Below are positions 46,208-54,388 of a stretch of 64,000 bases of DNA, in pieces. The notes under the pieces are model-generated. The model was not told the DNA's origin and made no database searches. It saw nothing but the letters and a program-made list of their open reading frames with translations. Each line of letters begins with the position of its first letter. The stretch's first letter is position 1. Origin of the DNA: Dyella sp. 2HG41-7 (GTDB lineage Bacteria; Pseudomonadota; Gammaproteobacteria; Xanthomonadales; Rhodanobacteraceae). The DNA lies in assembly GCF_021390675.1 (NCBI RefSeq), contig NZ_JAJEJV010000004.1, positions 3,844,001-3,908,000 of the forward strand, given 5' to 3'. Position numbers and translations under genes: made by a program.

Positions 46208-46245
46208 CTCTCACTTTCCATGGGATTGGAAGTGGAAAGTGAGAG
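46208..46245. repeat. 13-bp inverted repeat upstream of glmS
   Basis: CTCTCACTTTCCA (46208-46220) and TGGAAAGTGAGAG (46233-46245) are perfect arms with a 12-base loop, in the leader of glmS. No T-run on either side. It could be a glmS leader structure or part of the repeat-rich gap. Confidence 0.55.
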
Positions 46246-46318
46246 GCCGGGATTGTCTTTGGCACGCCATGAAAAGCATGCATTGGTTCGGCCACTTTAT
46301 TCAGCTACTAGGCGGGCT

Positions 46319-46400
46319 GGCCCCTCACCCCAACCATCTTCCTCGCTCATCAAAACGCGGCCATCCATGGCCGCTCCCCGCGTCCCATAGGGGAGAGGGA
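46319..46400. repeat. 82-bp interspersed repeat, copy 2 (inverted relative to copy 1)
   Basis: Matches the reverse complement of 30823-30904 at 77 of 82 positions. It ends eight bases before the stop of the CBS gene on its downstream side, so it may act as its 3' end structure. Confidence 0.9.
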
Positions 46401-46408
46401 GCGCAAGC

Positions 46409-47779
46409 TTAGTGCACTTTGCGCCGCAGATAGTTCAACAGATCGATGCGTGTAATCAGGCCCATAAACTGTTCGCCGTCGACCACGATGGCGACATGTC
46501 CGCGTTCGAATACCGGCAACAAGGCTTCGATCGGCGAGCGCACGTCGAGCATTTGCAGATCGCTGATCATGGCGGTGGCGACCGAATCGCGGAAGCGCGC
46601 TTCGTCCGAATGCACATGCATCAACACATCCGATTCGTCGAGGATGCCGACGATGCGATGACCGTCCATCACCGGCAGCTGCGACACGTCGTAAAGCTTC
46701 ATGCGCGTGTACGCGGTCATCAGCAATTCGTTCGGGCCTACCACTACCGTATCGCGACGCGCGAACGGGCGAAGCAGCAGATCGCGCAGATCGCCGCGCT
46801 GTTCGCGGTCGATGAATCCGTTATCGAGCATCCAGTAGTCGTTGTACATCTTCGACAAATACTTGTTGCCCGTATCGCAAACCAGGGTCACCACGCGCTT
46901 GGGTTCGGTCTGCTCGCGGCAATATTTCAGTGCAGCCGTCAAAAGCGTGCCGGTGGACGAGCCGCCGAGAATGCCTTCCTTCGCCAACAATTCGCGCGCG
47001 GCGAGAAAGCTTTCTTTGTCGGACACGGCGTAGGCTTTTTTCACGCGCGAGAAATCGCTGATGGTGGGAAGAAAATCTTCGCCGATGCCCTCCACCATCC
47101 AACTGCCGGATTTGGTGGATAGCACGCCTTCGTTGATGTACTGCGCGAGGATGGAACCCACCGGATCGGCGAGTACGATTTCCGTGTTCGGCGAAGTCTT
47201 GGCGAAGTATTGCGAGAGCCCCGTCATGGTGCCGGACGAACCGCAACCGACCACCACCGCATCCACCTTGCCGTCCATCTGCTTGAGAATTTCCGGACCG
47301 GTGGTTTCGATGTGCGCGCGCGGGTTGTCGGGATTGCCGAATTGATTGATGAAGTACGCGCCGGGCGTTTCGCGCGCGATGCGCTCGGCCATGTCCTGGT
47401 AATACTCCGGATGCCCTTTGGCGACATCCGATCGCGTGAGCACGACTTCCGCGCCCATCGCCTTGAGATTGAAAATTTTCTCGCGGCTCATCTTGTCGGG
47501 CACGACGAGAATGAGTCGATAACCTTTCGCTTGCGCCACCAGCGCCAGCCCCAAGCCGGTGTTGCCGGCAGTGCCTTCTACCAAAGTCGCGCCGGGTTTG
47601 ATTTTTCCGGCTTTTTCCGCGCCTTCGATCATCGACAAGCCGATGCGGTCCTTGATCGATCCACCCGGGTTTGCGCTTTCCAGTTTCAGGAACAGCTCGC
47701 AGCGCCCGGTATCGAGGTGCTGGGCGCGGACCATGGGGGTGTTTCCGATCAGCTCGAGGACGCTGGCGTTGACCGACAT
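46409..47779 (-). CDS. PLP-dependent cystathionine beta-synthase / cysteine synthase-like enzyme with CBS domains
   Basis: 456 residues from ATG 47779 (CGGAG seven bases upstream). Fold-type II PLP enzyme: ELIGNTPMVR, NPGGSIKDRIG with PLP-Lys43, the Asn-containing loop EGTAGNTGLGLA, GCGSSGTMTGLS and GGSSTGTLLTAALK. The C-terminal third is a pair of CBS domains (residues about 325-456, AYTRMKLYDVSQLPVMDG, ESDVLMHVH, FERGHVAIVVDGEQFMGLITRIDLLNYL), as in eukaryotic and bacterial cystathionine beta-synthases. It either joins serine and homocysteine or makes cysteine; no gamma-lyase is adjacent to settle this. An 82-base repeat follows. Confidence 0.9.
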   Translation of the reverse strand: MSVNASVLELIGNTPMVRAQHLDTGRCELFLKLESANPGGSIKDRIGLSMIEGAEKAGKIKPGATLVEGTAGNTGLGLALVAQAKGYRLILVVPDKMSREKIFNLKAMGAEVVLTRSDVAKGHPEYYQDMAERIARETPGAYFINQFGNPDNPRAHIETTGPEILKQMDGKVDAVVVGCGSSGTMTGLSQYFAKTSPNTEIVLADPVGSILAQYINEGVLSTKSGSWMVEGIGEDFLPTISDFSRVKKAYAVSDKESFLAARELLAKEGILGGSSTGTLLTAALKYCREQTEPKRVVTLVCDTGNKYLSKMYNDYWMLDNGFIDREQRGDLRDLLLRPFARRDTVVVGPNELLMTAYTRMKLYDVSQLPVMDGHRIVGILDESDVLMHVHSDEARFRDSVATAMISDLQMLDVRSPIEALLPVFERGHVAIVVDGEQFMGLITRIDLLNYLRRKVH

Positions 47780-47883
47780 GAAAACTCCGTAGCGGTGATG
47801 CGTGATTGATATGAAGCCCAATCATAACGGGAACGGCGAAGCGGCACGGTAGGGCCGCCGCCCAACAGGTTGCGCATGGGCGA

Positions 47884-47920
47884 AAAAAAGCCCCGGTAGC
47901 GCGGGCTCCGGGGCTTTTTT
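47884..47920. terminator. Bidirectional terminator after ydcH-like gene
   Basis: AAAAAAGCCCCGG (47884-47896) and CCGGGGCTTTTTT (47908-47920) with an 11-base loop. It lies 18 bases downstream of the DUF465 gene on the minus strand. Confidence 0.95.
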
Positions 47921-47937
47921 GGATTGCACGTCAGGCG

Positions 47938-48174
47938 CTAATGAATCTGGCGTTCATGGGCGCGATGTTCGTCCCACATTCGCTGCAAGCGCTCCTTGGC
48001 GTAAAGCTTTTCTTTCTTCATCGAAGTAAGCGTCATGTCGTCAACAGGGAGAACGCCGATCTCGGCATTGTCCACTTTGCTGTTCAGCTCCTTGTGTCGT
48101 TGGTATAGCCGGCGAAACTCAGCGTCGGCTTTCATCAGGGCTTCGACAGCATCTCGCTGCTGATCTTCGAACAT
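47938..48174 (-). CDS. YdcH family protein (DUF465)
   Basis: 78-residue soluble, mostly helical protein of unknown function. The ending SMKKEKLYAKERLQRMWDEH and the RLYQRHKELNSKVDNAE segment match DUF465. ATG 48174 is preceded by AGGAGG eight bases upstream. Monocistronic, with a terminator behind it. Confidence 0.85.
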   Translation of the reverse strand: MFEDQQRDAVEALMKADAEFRRLYQRHKELNSKVDNAEIGVLPVDDMTLTSMKKEKLYAKERLQRMWDEHRAHERQIH

Positions 48175-48479
48175 GATCCAACCTCCTCGCGATAAAACGG
48201 CGGACGCTCGCTAACGAGCGCTCGCGAACAAAAGCGAATCACACGCATAACCAAACCCCGTAACCCTTGTGCAGGGAACAGGGACGGGGACGAAAGGAAA
48301 GAATGCGCATGGTTCAGTCGGTAGGCCGCAGGGGTTTGAGAACCGCGGCGACTTTGACCCTACTCCGCCCTCGAAAGGGGCGCAAGGACCCCACGCCAGA
48401 CCGCATCAGAGCGCGGTCGGTCGTCAAATTTGCGTAAGTAGCATCGTCCTCTCCCGCGCGGGAGAGGACGTGAAAAAGC
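48175..48479. other. 305-bp intergenic region with a perfect palindrome
   Basis: Between two minus-strand genes. It contains GTCCTCTCCCGC followed directly by its reverse complement at 48446-48469 (24 bases, no loop), a few bases after the stop of the coiled-coil gene; this may end transcription of that gene, though no T-run is seen. The rest has no recognisable gene or promoter. Confidence 0.55.
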
Positions 48480-49121
48480 TTACTTGCCGCCGTTGGAATC
48501 GCTGGGCGACTGGTTGTCCTGCATCTGGGAACGCAGCGCTTTGGCGGCCTTGGCGGCCAGCTCGGCCTGGCGTCGGGCGGATTGGGCGACGCGGCTCTGG
48601 GCGGCAGCCAGTTTGCGGGCCTGTTCGGCTTCCTGACGCGCTTGCGCGGCTTGGTCGGCAGCGGCCTGGCCCTGGGCTTGCGCCTGCAAAGCTTGCTGCT
48701 GGGCGATCTGGTACTGCATGCGCTGAATATCCAGCTGCTGCTGCGCGGCGGTGGCGTCGATACGGCTGCGTTCCAGCTGCAGCTGGGCGTTTTCCTGATC
48801 GAGCTGATTGAGCTGGCGCTGCGAGGACTGCAACTGCGCTTCCGCCTTGGCCTGATCCACCCGGCGCTCGGCGATATACAACGCATGCGGCCGGTCGTGC
48901 GAGCTGGCCTGCGCGAGCTGGTTGACGGCATCGCGTGCGAGCGCCTGATCAGCCTGCGCATAAATGCCCAGGTTCGGATCCGACGCAAGCTGATTCAACG
49001 AACCGTTAAGCCGATCGACGTCCATATCGGTTTTGCGCGCTTGGGCGGCGACGCTGACCAACATGGCCAAAAGAAACACGGCGACGATCGACAAGCGATG
49101 ATTGGAGATGGCGTTTTTCAT
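48480..49121 (-). CDS. Exported Ala/Gln-rich coiled-coil protein
   Basis: 213 residues of unknown function. A signal peptide (LSIVAVFLLAMLVSVAAQA, cleavage near residue 28) leads to a short folded part with NQLASDPNLGIYAQADQALARDAVNQLAQA and a long heptad-like Ala/Gln/Glu/Arg region (about 85-200). The repeated Gln and Ala runs suggest a rod-like periplasmic protein, similar to DUF4398-type OmpA-associated envelope proteins. ATG 49121 overlaps the upstream lipoprotein stop as TAATG; the two are one operon. No catalytic motif. Confidence 0.75.
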   Translation of the reverse strand: MKNAISNHRLSIVAVFLLAMLVSVAAQARKTDMDVDRLNGSLNQLASDPNLGIYAQADQALARDAVNQLAQASSHDRPHALYIAERRVDQAKAEAQLQSSQRQLNQLDQENAQLQLERSRIDATAAQQQLDIQRMQYQIAQQQALQAQAQGQAAADQAAQARQEAEQARKLAAAQSRVAQSARRQAELAAKAAKALRSQMQDNQSPSDSNGGK

Positions 49122-49828
49122 TACTGGCCTCCCGGATTCTGCTGACCGGAAGAATCAGGCATGGTCTGGAAACCCTGCCCCGGTTGTTGCTGCTGCGGTT
49201 GCGGATTGCCAAGCACCGAGGACGACGGAGCCGGCATGTCTTGCTGCACGGGCGCCTGGGTCGGCAGCTGCGGTGCGCTGCTCGACGGCGCCGGTGCGCC
49301 GGAGGACGGCTGCTCGGGATTGCCGCCGTTGTCGCCGTTGCCCTGGTCGTCGCCCTGCCCTTGCTGCTGCGCGGCGGCCTGTTGCGTGGCCAACTGCGCT
49401 TTCTGCTGTTGGTAATGCTGGTCGTTCTCGGACTGCGCTTGGGCGTTCTGAGCACGCAGGCGACTGTTTGCGTCCATTTTGGACTGAATTTGGGCACGTG
49501 CTGCCGCAAGCTGCGCCTTGGTGCGGGCCAGCGTGGAGTCTGCGCGGGACTCGTCGGCCAGGTCGGCCGCCTGGGCATATTTGCGGTCGGCCATGGCCGC
49601 CTGCGCCTGCTGGAACTTATCCTGGGCGAAGCCGAAATCGACCGGGTCGTAATCGGACGCACCCGCATCGCGCGCAGCCTGAAGCTGGGCTTGTGCTTGA
49701 TTCATTGCACTATCCGGCGGGGGAACGCTGGCGCAACCGCCAAGACTCAGCGTCAAAACCAGCAACACCGGGGCCACCGCCAAGATGCGCTTGCCACGCA
49801 GCTTCAACGGGGAAAATATGTGGACCAT
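49121..49828 (-). CDS. DUF4398-type lipoprotein with Gln/Pro/Ser-rich tail
   Basis: 235 residues from ATG 49828, which has GAGGA seven bases upstream. The lipobox is LTLSLGGCAS. After SAMNQAQAQLQAARDAGASDYDPVDFGFAQDKFQQAQAAMADRKYAQAADLADESRADS (a DUF4398 pattern, shown here as segments between residues 40 and 100) comes a Gln-rich coiled coil and a C-terminal stretch of about 75 residues very rich in Gln, Pro, Ser and Gly (PSSGAPAPSSSAPQLPTQ). The tail is probably disordered. It is divergent from pilU over 84 bases. Function unknown; envelope-linked by the lipobox. Confidence 0.75.
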   Translation of the reverse strand: MVHIFSPLKLRGKRILAVAPVLLVLTLSLGGCASVPPPDSAMNQAQAQLQAARDAGASDYDPVDFGFAQDKFQQAQAAMADRKYAQAADLADESRADSTLARTKAQLAAARAQIQSKMDANSRLRAQNAQAQSENDQHYQQQKAQLATQQAAAQQQGQGDDQGNGDNGGNPEQPSSGAPAPSSSAPQLPTQAPVQQDMPAPSSSVLGNPQPQQQQPGQGFQTMPDSSGQQNPGGQ

Positions 49829-49912
49829 CACTCATTCCTCTTCGAGTGTCACAGCGTATTGTGGGCAGGCACAATACTTGAATGCAATGCGTAAAATTTT
49901 GGGGTCTTTAAG

Positions 49913-51028
49913 GTGGATATCGGTTACTTCCTCAAGTTGATGGTGGACAAGGGCGCGTCGGACATGTTTCTGACGACGGGCGCCCCGGTGAACATCAAGG
50001 TCGAGGGCAAGCTGTACCCGCTCGGCAACACCGGGCTGCCCAGCGGCATGGTGAAAAAAATCGCCTATTCGCTGATGGACGAGGGACAGGTTCCACAGTT
50101 CGAGCGTGACCTGGAACTCAATATGGCCCTGGCCGTGAAAGAAGCCGGCCGCTTCCGCATCAACGTATTCAAGCAACGCGGCGAAGTGGGCATGGTGATC
50201 CGCGCGATCAAGAGCGAGATCCCGAGCATCGAACAGCTGCAGCTGCCGCAGATTTTCCGCGACCTGATCATGGAGCCGCGCGGACTGATCCTGGTGGTGG
50301 GCGCCACCGGTTCGGGTAAGTCGACCACGCTGGCGGCCATGCTGGACCACCGCAACAGCAATTCGTCCGGACACATCCTCACCATCGAGGACCCGATCGA
50401 ATACCTCCACCGCCACAAGAAATCGATCGTCAATCAGCGCGAAGTGGGCCTGGATACGCACACGTATCACGAAGCCCTGCGCAACGCGATGCGCGAAGCG
50501 CCGGACGTGATCATGATCGGCGAGATTCGCGACACCGACACGATGGAGGCGGCGATCGCTTTCTCCGAAACCGGTCACCTTTGCTTGGCGACGCTGCATT
50601 CCAACAACGCCGACCAGACGCTGGAACGCATCCTCAACTTCTTCCCCGAATCGGCACATAAAAACGTGCTGATGAATCTTGCCCTGAACCTGCGCGCCGT
50701 GATCAGCCAGCGCCTGGTGAGCGGCAAGGACGGCCGCCGTCTGCCGGCGGTGGAAGTGCTGCTCAACACGCCGTTCATTCGCGACATGATCCGCCGCGGC
50801 CAGATCCACGAAGTGAAAGAAGCCATGGATCGCAGCCTGCAGGAAGGCATGCAGACGTTCGATCAATCGCTCTACAAGTTGTACAAGAGCGGACGCATCG
50901 AGCTGGAAGAAGCGCTGGCCAAGGCCGACTCTCGCGATGGCTTGGCGCTGAAGATTCGTTTGTCCGAAGGCGGCAATTCGGAGACGGCGGAGCTGGCGGG
51001 CAACGATCCGTACGGCTTGGGCTTCTAA
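49913..51028 (+). CDS. pilU: Type IV pilus retraction ATPase PilU
   Basis: 371-residue hexameric AAA-like GspE-family ATPase that supports PilT in pilus retraction and twitching. Start GTG 49913 begins MDIGYFLKLMVDKGASD in translation. Walker A GATGSGKST (residues 130-138), Walker B DVIMIGEIRD (198-207), His box HLCLATLHSNNAD. The extra C-terminal length over PilT (about 344) fits PilU. pilT, usually its upstream neighbour, is not in the window; instead two envelope proteins are divergently transcribed. Confidence 0.93.
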   Translation: MDIGYFLKLMVDKGASDMFLTTGAPVNIKVEGKLYPLGNTGLPSGMVKKIAYSLMDEGQVPQFERDLELNMALAVKEAGRFRINVFKQRGEVGMVIRAIKSEIPSIEQLQLPQIFRDLIMEPRGLILVVGATGSGKSTTLAAMLDHRNSNSSGHILTIEDPIEYLHRHKKSIVNQREVGLDTHTYHEALRNAMREAPDVIMIGEIRDTDTMEAAIAFSETGHLCLATLHSNNADQTLERILNFFPESAHKNVLMNLALNLRAVISQRLVSGKDGRRLPAVEVLLNTPFIRDMIRRGQIHEVKEAMDRSLQEGMQTFDQSLYKLYKSGRIELEEALAKADSRDGLALKIRLSEGGNSETAELAGNDPYGLGF

Positions 51029-51046
51029 AACCTTTACCTCACACCA

Positions 51047-51102
51047 TCGTCGTCCCGGCGAGGCGCTTTTCAACAGCGAAGCTGGTCAAGCCGGGACGAC
51101 GA
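51047..51102. repeat. REP-like inverted repeat between convergent pilU and maiA
   Basis: TCGTCGTCCCGGC (51047-51059) and GCCGGGACGACGA (51090-51102), perfect 13-base arms with a 30-base loop. It resembles the REP family end-sequences and may end both transcripts. Confidence 0.75.
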
Positions 51103-51133
51103 ACTTTGGGGTTTTCTGTAAAGGGCAAACACC

Positions 51134-51796
51134 CTACGCCTTCGGCGCATCCGGCTGCCGCTCCGGCGTCGCCTCATGAAACGCATCCATCGCCGCACAC
51201 GCCGCGTCGATGCGCAGGATGGTCGGGTAATCCCCCAGCGGCACTTTCCACCGCCGCGCGTTGTACACCTGCGGCACCAGACACGCATCGGCCATGCTCG
51301 GTATATCGCCGTGGCAAAAACGGCCGGTGTCTTTGTTGTTGGCCAGCATCGCCTCTAACGCCTGGAATCCAGTCGCGATCCAATGCCGCGACCACACCGC
51401 TTTTTGTTCGTCGTCCGCGCCGAATTGCGATTCGATCCATTGCAACACACGCAGATTGCCGATCGGATGGATATCGCAGCCGACCAGCTGCGATAAGGCG
51501 CGCACGCGAGCCCGTCCTGCCGCATCGCCGGGCAGCAACGCCGGACTCGGATGGGTTTCATCGAGGTATTCGATGATGGCCATCGACTGAGTGATCACTT
51601 TTTCGCCATCGATCAAGGCGGGCACCAGCTGCTGCGGGTTCAACGCCACATAGTCCGGCGCGTGCTGCTCACCGCCGTCGCGAACCAGATGCACTGCCCG
51701 CGTTTCGTAACGCAAACCCTTTAGATTCAGGGCAATGCGCACACGGAACGCCGCGCTGGAGCGCCAGTAGCTGTAAAGAACGAGGCTGGAGGACAT
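51134..51796 (-). CDS. maiA: Maleylacetoacetate isomerase (zeta-class glutathione transferase)
   Basis: 220 residues from ATG 51796. Isomerises maleylacetoacetate to fumarylacetoacetate in tyrosine catabolism, with glutathione. N-terminal thioredoxin-like domain: [22 protein letters not shown] with the SSAxFRVRIAL catalytic Ser, and [27 protein letters not shown]-terminal helical domain with [21 protein letters not shown]. No hmgA, fahA or other tyrosine genes are adjacent, so pathway assignment rests on family alone. Divergent from pgk. Confidence 0.9.
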   Translation of the reverse strand: MSSSLVLYSYWRSSAAFRVRIALNLKGLRYETRAVHLVRDGGEQHAPDYVALNPQQLVPALIDGEKVITQSMAIIEYLDETHPSPALLPGDAAGRARVRALSQLVGCDIHPIGNLRVLQWIESQFGADDEQKAVWSRHWIATGFQALEAMLANNKDTGRFCHGDIPSMADACLVPQVYNARRWKVPLGDYPTILRIDAACAAMDAFHEATPERQPDAPKA

Positions 51797-51923
51797 GGAC
51801 CGTTCCCTGGATGAGGAGGGCGCCAGTTTAATCCCGCGGCGTTTGCATCGTTGCGAAGGCGGCGGGAAAATAAGCGGTTCCGGCCTTGTGGTCGACTTTT
51901 CTGAAGCTGCCAGGAGTTTTCCC

Positions 51924-53102
51924 GTGACCATCACCCGCATGAGCGACCTCGACCTGCGCGGCAAACGCGTGTTGATTCGCGAAGATTTGAACGTGCCGAT
52001 CGAAAACGGTCACATCACCTCCACGCAGCGTTTGGATGCCTCGTTGCCCACCATCAAAGCCGCGCGCGACGCCGGCGCCAAGGTGATGGTGATCTCACAT
52101 CTGGGTCGGCCGAAGGAAGGTCAGTTCGATGCCGAATCCTCGCTGGCGCCGGTGGCGAAATGGTTGGGTGAGCATCTCGGCACGCCGGTGCGCCTGGTCG
52201 CCGATTACCTCAACGGCGTGGACGTGGCCGAAGGCGAAGTCGTCGTGCTGGAAAACTGCCGCATGAATGTCGGCGAAGGCAAAGACGACGAAGCGCTTTC
52301 CAAGAAATACGCAGCGCTGTGCGACGTATTTGTGATGGACGCCTTCGGCACCGCGCATCGCGCGCAAGCGTCCACGCACGGCGTGATCAAATTCGCGCCC
52401 ATCGCGGCGGCCGGCCCGCTGCTGTGTGACGAACTCGATGCGCTGGGCAAGGCGCTGGAAAAACCCGCGCATCCGCTGCTGGCGATCGTGGCCGGTTCCA
52501 AGGTTTCCACCAAGCTCACGCTGCTCGAAAACCTGATCGGCAAAGTGGATCAACTGATCGTGGGCGGCGGCATCGCCAACACCTTTATCGCGGCGGCCGG
52601 TTACCCGGTCGGCAATTCGCTGTACGAACCGGATCTTCTTCAGGCCGCCAAGAAAGTGCTCGCCGACGCCAAGCGTCGCGGCGCCGAAGTGCCGATGCCG
52701 GTGGATGTGGTCGTTGCGCCGGAATTTTCCGCGCATGCGCCCGCCTCGGTGAAATCGGTGGAACAAGTGAAAGACGACGAGATGATTCTCGACATCGGCC
52801 CCGAAACCGCCAAGCGTTACGCCGATCTGATCGCCAAAGCCGGCACGGTGGTGTGGAACGGCCCGGTGGGCGTGTTCGAATTCGATGCTTTCGGCAAAGG
52901 CACGGAAGTGTTGGCGCACGCGGTAGCCGATTCCAAGGCGTTTTCCATCGCCGGCGGCGGCGACACGCTGGCGGCCGTGGAAAAATACGGTATCGCCGAC
53001 AAGGTTTCCTACATCTCCACCGGCGGCGGCGCGTTCCTGGAATTCCTGGAAGGCAAGGAACTGCCGGCAGTCGCCGCGCTCAAGGCGCGTGCTGCGAAGT
53101 AA
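51924..53102 (+). CDS. pgk: Phosphoglycerate kinase
   Basis: 392 residues, normal length. Transfers a phosphate from 1,3-bisphosphoglycerate to ADP. GTG 51924 is chosen because AGGAG lies seven bases upstream; the downstream ATG 51939 has no ribosome binding site at a usable distance. [38 protein letters not shown] (Arg-rich 3-PG site), [11 protein letters not shown] and [15 protein letters not shown] and the [13 protein letters not shown] end show both domains intact. A HAD phosphatase follows after three bases. Confidence 0.96.
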   Translation: MTITRMSDLDLRGKRVLIREDLNVPIENGHITSTQRLDASLPTIKAARDAGAKVMVISHLGRPKEGQFDAESSLAPVAKWLGEHLGTPVRLVADYLNGVDVAEGEVVVLENCRMNVGEGKDDEALSKKYAALCDVFVMDAFGTAHRAQASTHGVIKFAPIAAAGPLLCDELDALGKALEKPAHPLLAIVAGSKVSTKLTLLENLIGKVDQLIVGGGIANTFIAAAGYPVGNSLYEPDLLQAAKKVLADAKRRGAEVPMPVDVVVAPEFSAHAPASVKSVEQVKDDEMILDIGPETAKRYADLIAKAGTVVWNGPVGVFEFDAFGKGTEVLAHAVADSKAFSIAGGGDTLAAVEKYGIADKVSYISTGGGAFLEFLEGKELPAVAALKARAAK

Positions 53103-53105
53103 TCG

Positions 53106-53741
53106 ATGCTTTGTCTGTTCGACCTCGACGGCACGCTGATCGATTCCGAACTCGGCATCACTGCATGCATCCGGCACGCGCTCATTAAACTGGGCGTGCC
53201 GGAACCGGCCGAATTGCGCTCCTGGATCGGTCCGCCGTTACGGCATAGCTTTGCGCCGTTGCTCGATCACGACGCGCTACGCATCGAAGAAGCCGTCGAG
53301 TATTACCACGAGCGTTTCGCTACGCACGGCTGGCGCGAACATGCCGTGTATCCCGGCATCGAAAACATGATCGATGATCTGCATGCGGCAGGTCATCGAC
53401 TTGCCGTCGTGACCAGCAAACCGCAACAGCATGCGAAACCGATCGTCGAAGCCCTGCCCTTCGGTCATCGCTTCGAAAAACTCTATGGGCCGCATCCGTC
53501 CAGTCCGCATAGCGAAAAGGCATCGATGATTGCGGCGGCGTTAGCGGACTTTCAAGCGTCGCCAAAAGAAACCATCATGGTCGGCGATCGTCATTTCGAT
53601 ATCGAAGGCGCGGTCGCTAATGGTGTTGCAGGCATTGGCGCGCTGTGGGGTTTTGGTAGTCGGCAAGAGCTTGAAGAAGCGGGTGCGCAAGTGGTGGTCG
53701 AGCATCCTGCGCTTCTTGCCGGGTTGTTGCGGATTGCTTGA
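53106..53741 (+). CDS. HAD-superfamily phosphatase, phosphoglycolate phosphatase-like
   Basis: 211 residues. HAD motif I FDLDGTLID with nucleophile Asp6 and Asp8; cap between about 15 and 85; motif II VVTSK (about residue 100); motif III Lys (SEKASMI); motif IV VGDRHFDIEGA. It could be a Gph or a more general sugar-phosphate phosphatase. ATG 53106 follows pgk by three bases, so the two are co-transcribed; a role in clearing phosphoglycolate or phospho-sugar by-products next to glycolysis is inference. Convergent with the alkB-like gene. Confidence 0.87.
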   Translation: MLCLFDLDGTLIDSELGITACIRHALIKLGVPEPAELRSWIGPPLRHSFAPLLDHDALRIEEAVEYYHERFATHGWREHAVYPGIENMIDDLHAAGHRLAVVTSKPQQHAKPIVEALPFGHRFEKLYGPHPSSPHSEKASMIAAALADFQASPKETIMVGDRHFDIEGAVANGVAGIGALWGFGSRQELEEAGAQVVVEHPALLAGLLRIA

Positions 53742-53765
53742 CGTTCTACAAGCAGGTCATGCTCT

Positions 53766-54368
53766 TCATTGAGCACCCCACGTTTCCGAAGCACGCACCG
53801 GCCTGACACGAAACGCTACGCTGATCCGTGGCCCCACCGGCTGCGACAACTTCGGAATGCCGTGGTCGTAATGCAACTGCGCATTCCACCCCATCAGCAG
53901 CAAACTTCCCGCCTCCAGCTCCAGCTCGGTTTTCAGATGCGGCGGCAACTTGCGGCGAATCACCATGGTGCGCGTCGCACCCAGCGATAGCAGCACGATC
54001 GGTTGATGCGGCGTCAGCTCATGCAATTTGTCGTTATGCGGTGCCACGCTGTCGTGTTCGTCGCGATAAAAATTCAGACCAATGCTGTTGAACGGCGCGT
54101 CGATATGTTGTTTGACGATAAGCAATGCATCGCGCAATACCTTCGGCAATGCGGGATCGGCGATGGCGTAGTGACAATGCAGGCGCGGCACGCCGACCAT
54201 GCGCTCGTACATTATGCGCGAGGTTTCGTGCCAATCGCCTTGACGACGCAACGCGTCGAACCACGCCGTGGCTAAGGAGGGTGGAATGACGTCCGGCCGA
54301 TACGTGATCGGCCCGGTCATATCGTCGGCAATCCTTTGCACGCTTGGCTCAAAAAGCAGTGTCTGCAT
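53766..54368 (-). CDS. AlkB-family alpha-ketoglutarate-dependent dioxygenase
   Basis: 200 residues. Fe(II)/2-oxoglutarate oxygenase; AlkB members remove methyl groups from N1-adenine and N3-cytosine in DNA or RNA. Metal ligands fit: His111-x-Asp113 (APHNDKL) and His169 (DHGIPK); 2-oxoglutarate Arg181 and Arg187 in RISVAFR. FYRDEHDSVAPHND and GLNFY are typical. ATG 54368 is used: the open frame continues far upstream but there overlaps dnaE2 in another frame. It starts 20 bases after the dnaE2 stop on the same strand, so it is probably the fifth gene of the lexA-imuA-imuB-dnaE2 operon. Confidence 0.9.
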   Translation of the reverse strand: MQTLLFEPSVQRIADDMTGPITYRPDVIPPSLATAWFDALRRQGDWHETSRIMYERMVGVPRLHCHYAIADPALPKVLRDALLIVKQHIDAPFNSIGLNFYRDEHDSVAPHNDKLHELTPHQPIVLLSLGATRTMVIRRKLPPHLKTELELEAGSLLLMGWNAQLHYDHGIPKLSQPVGPRISVAFRVRPVRASETWGAQ

Positions 54369-54388
54369 GATGCGTGCTCCGGATGGCG

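Noticed and set aside
48446-48469. Restriction or recombination site from the 24-bp perfect palindrome
   Set aside because: A lone palindrome beyond a gene end is better explained as transcript-end structure; no integrase or repeat partner is present.
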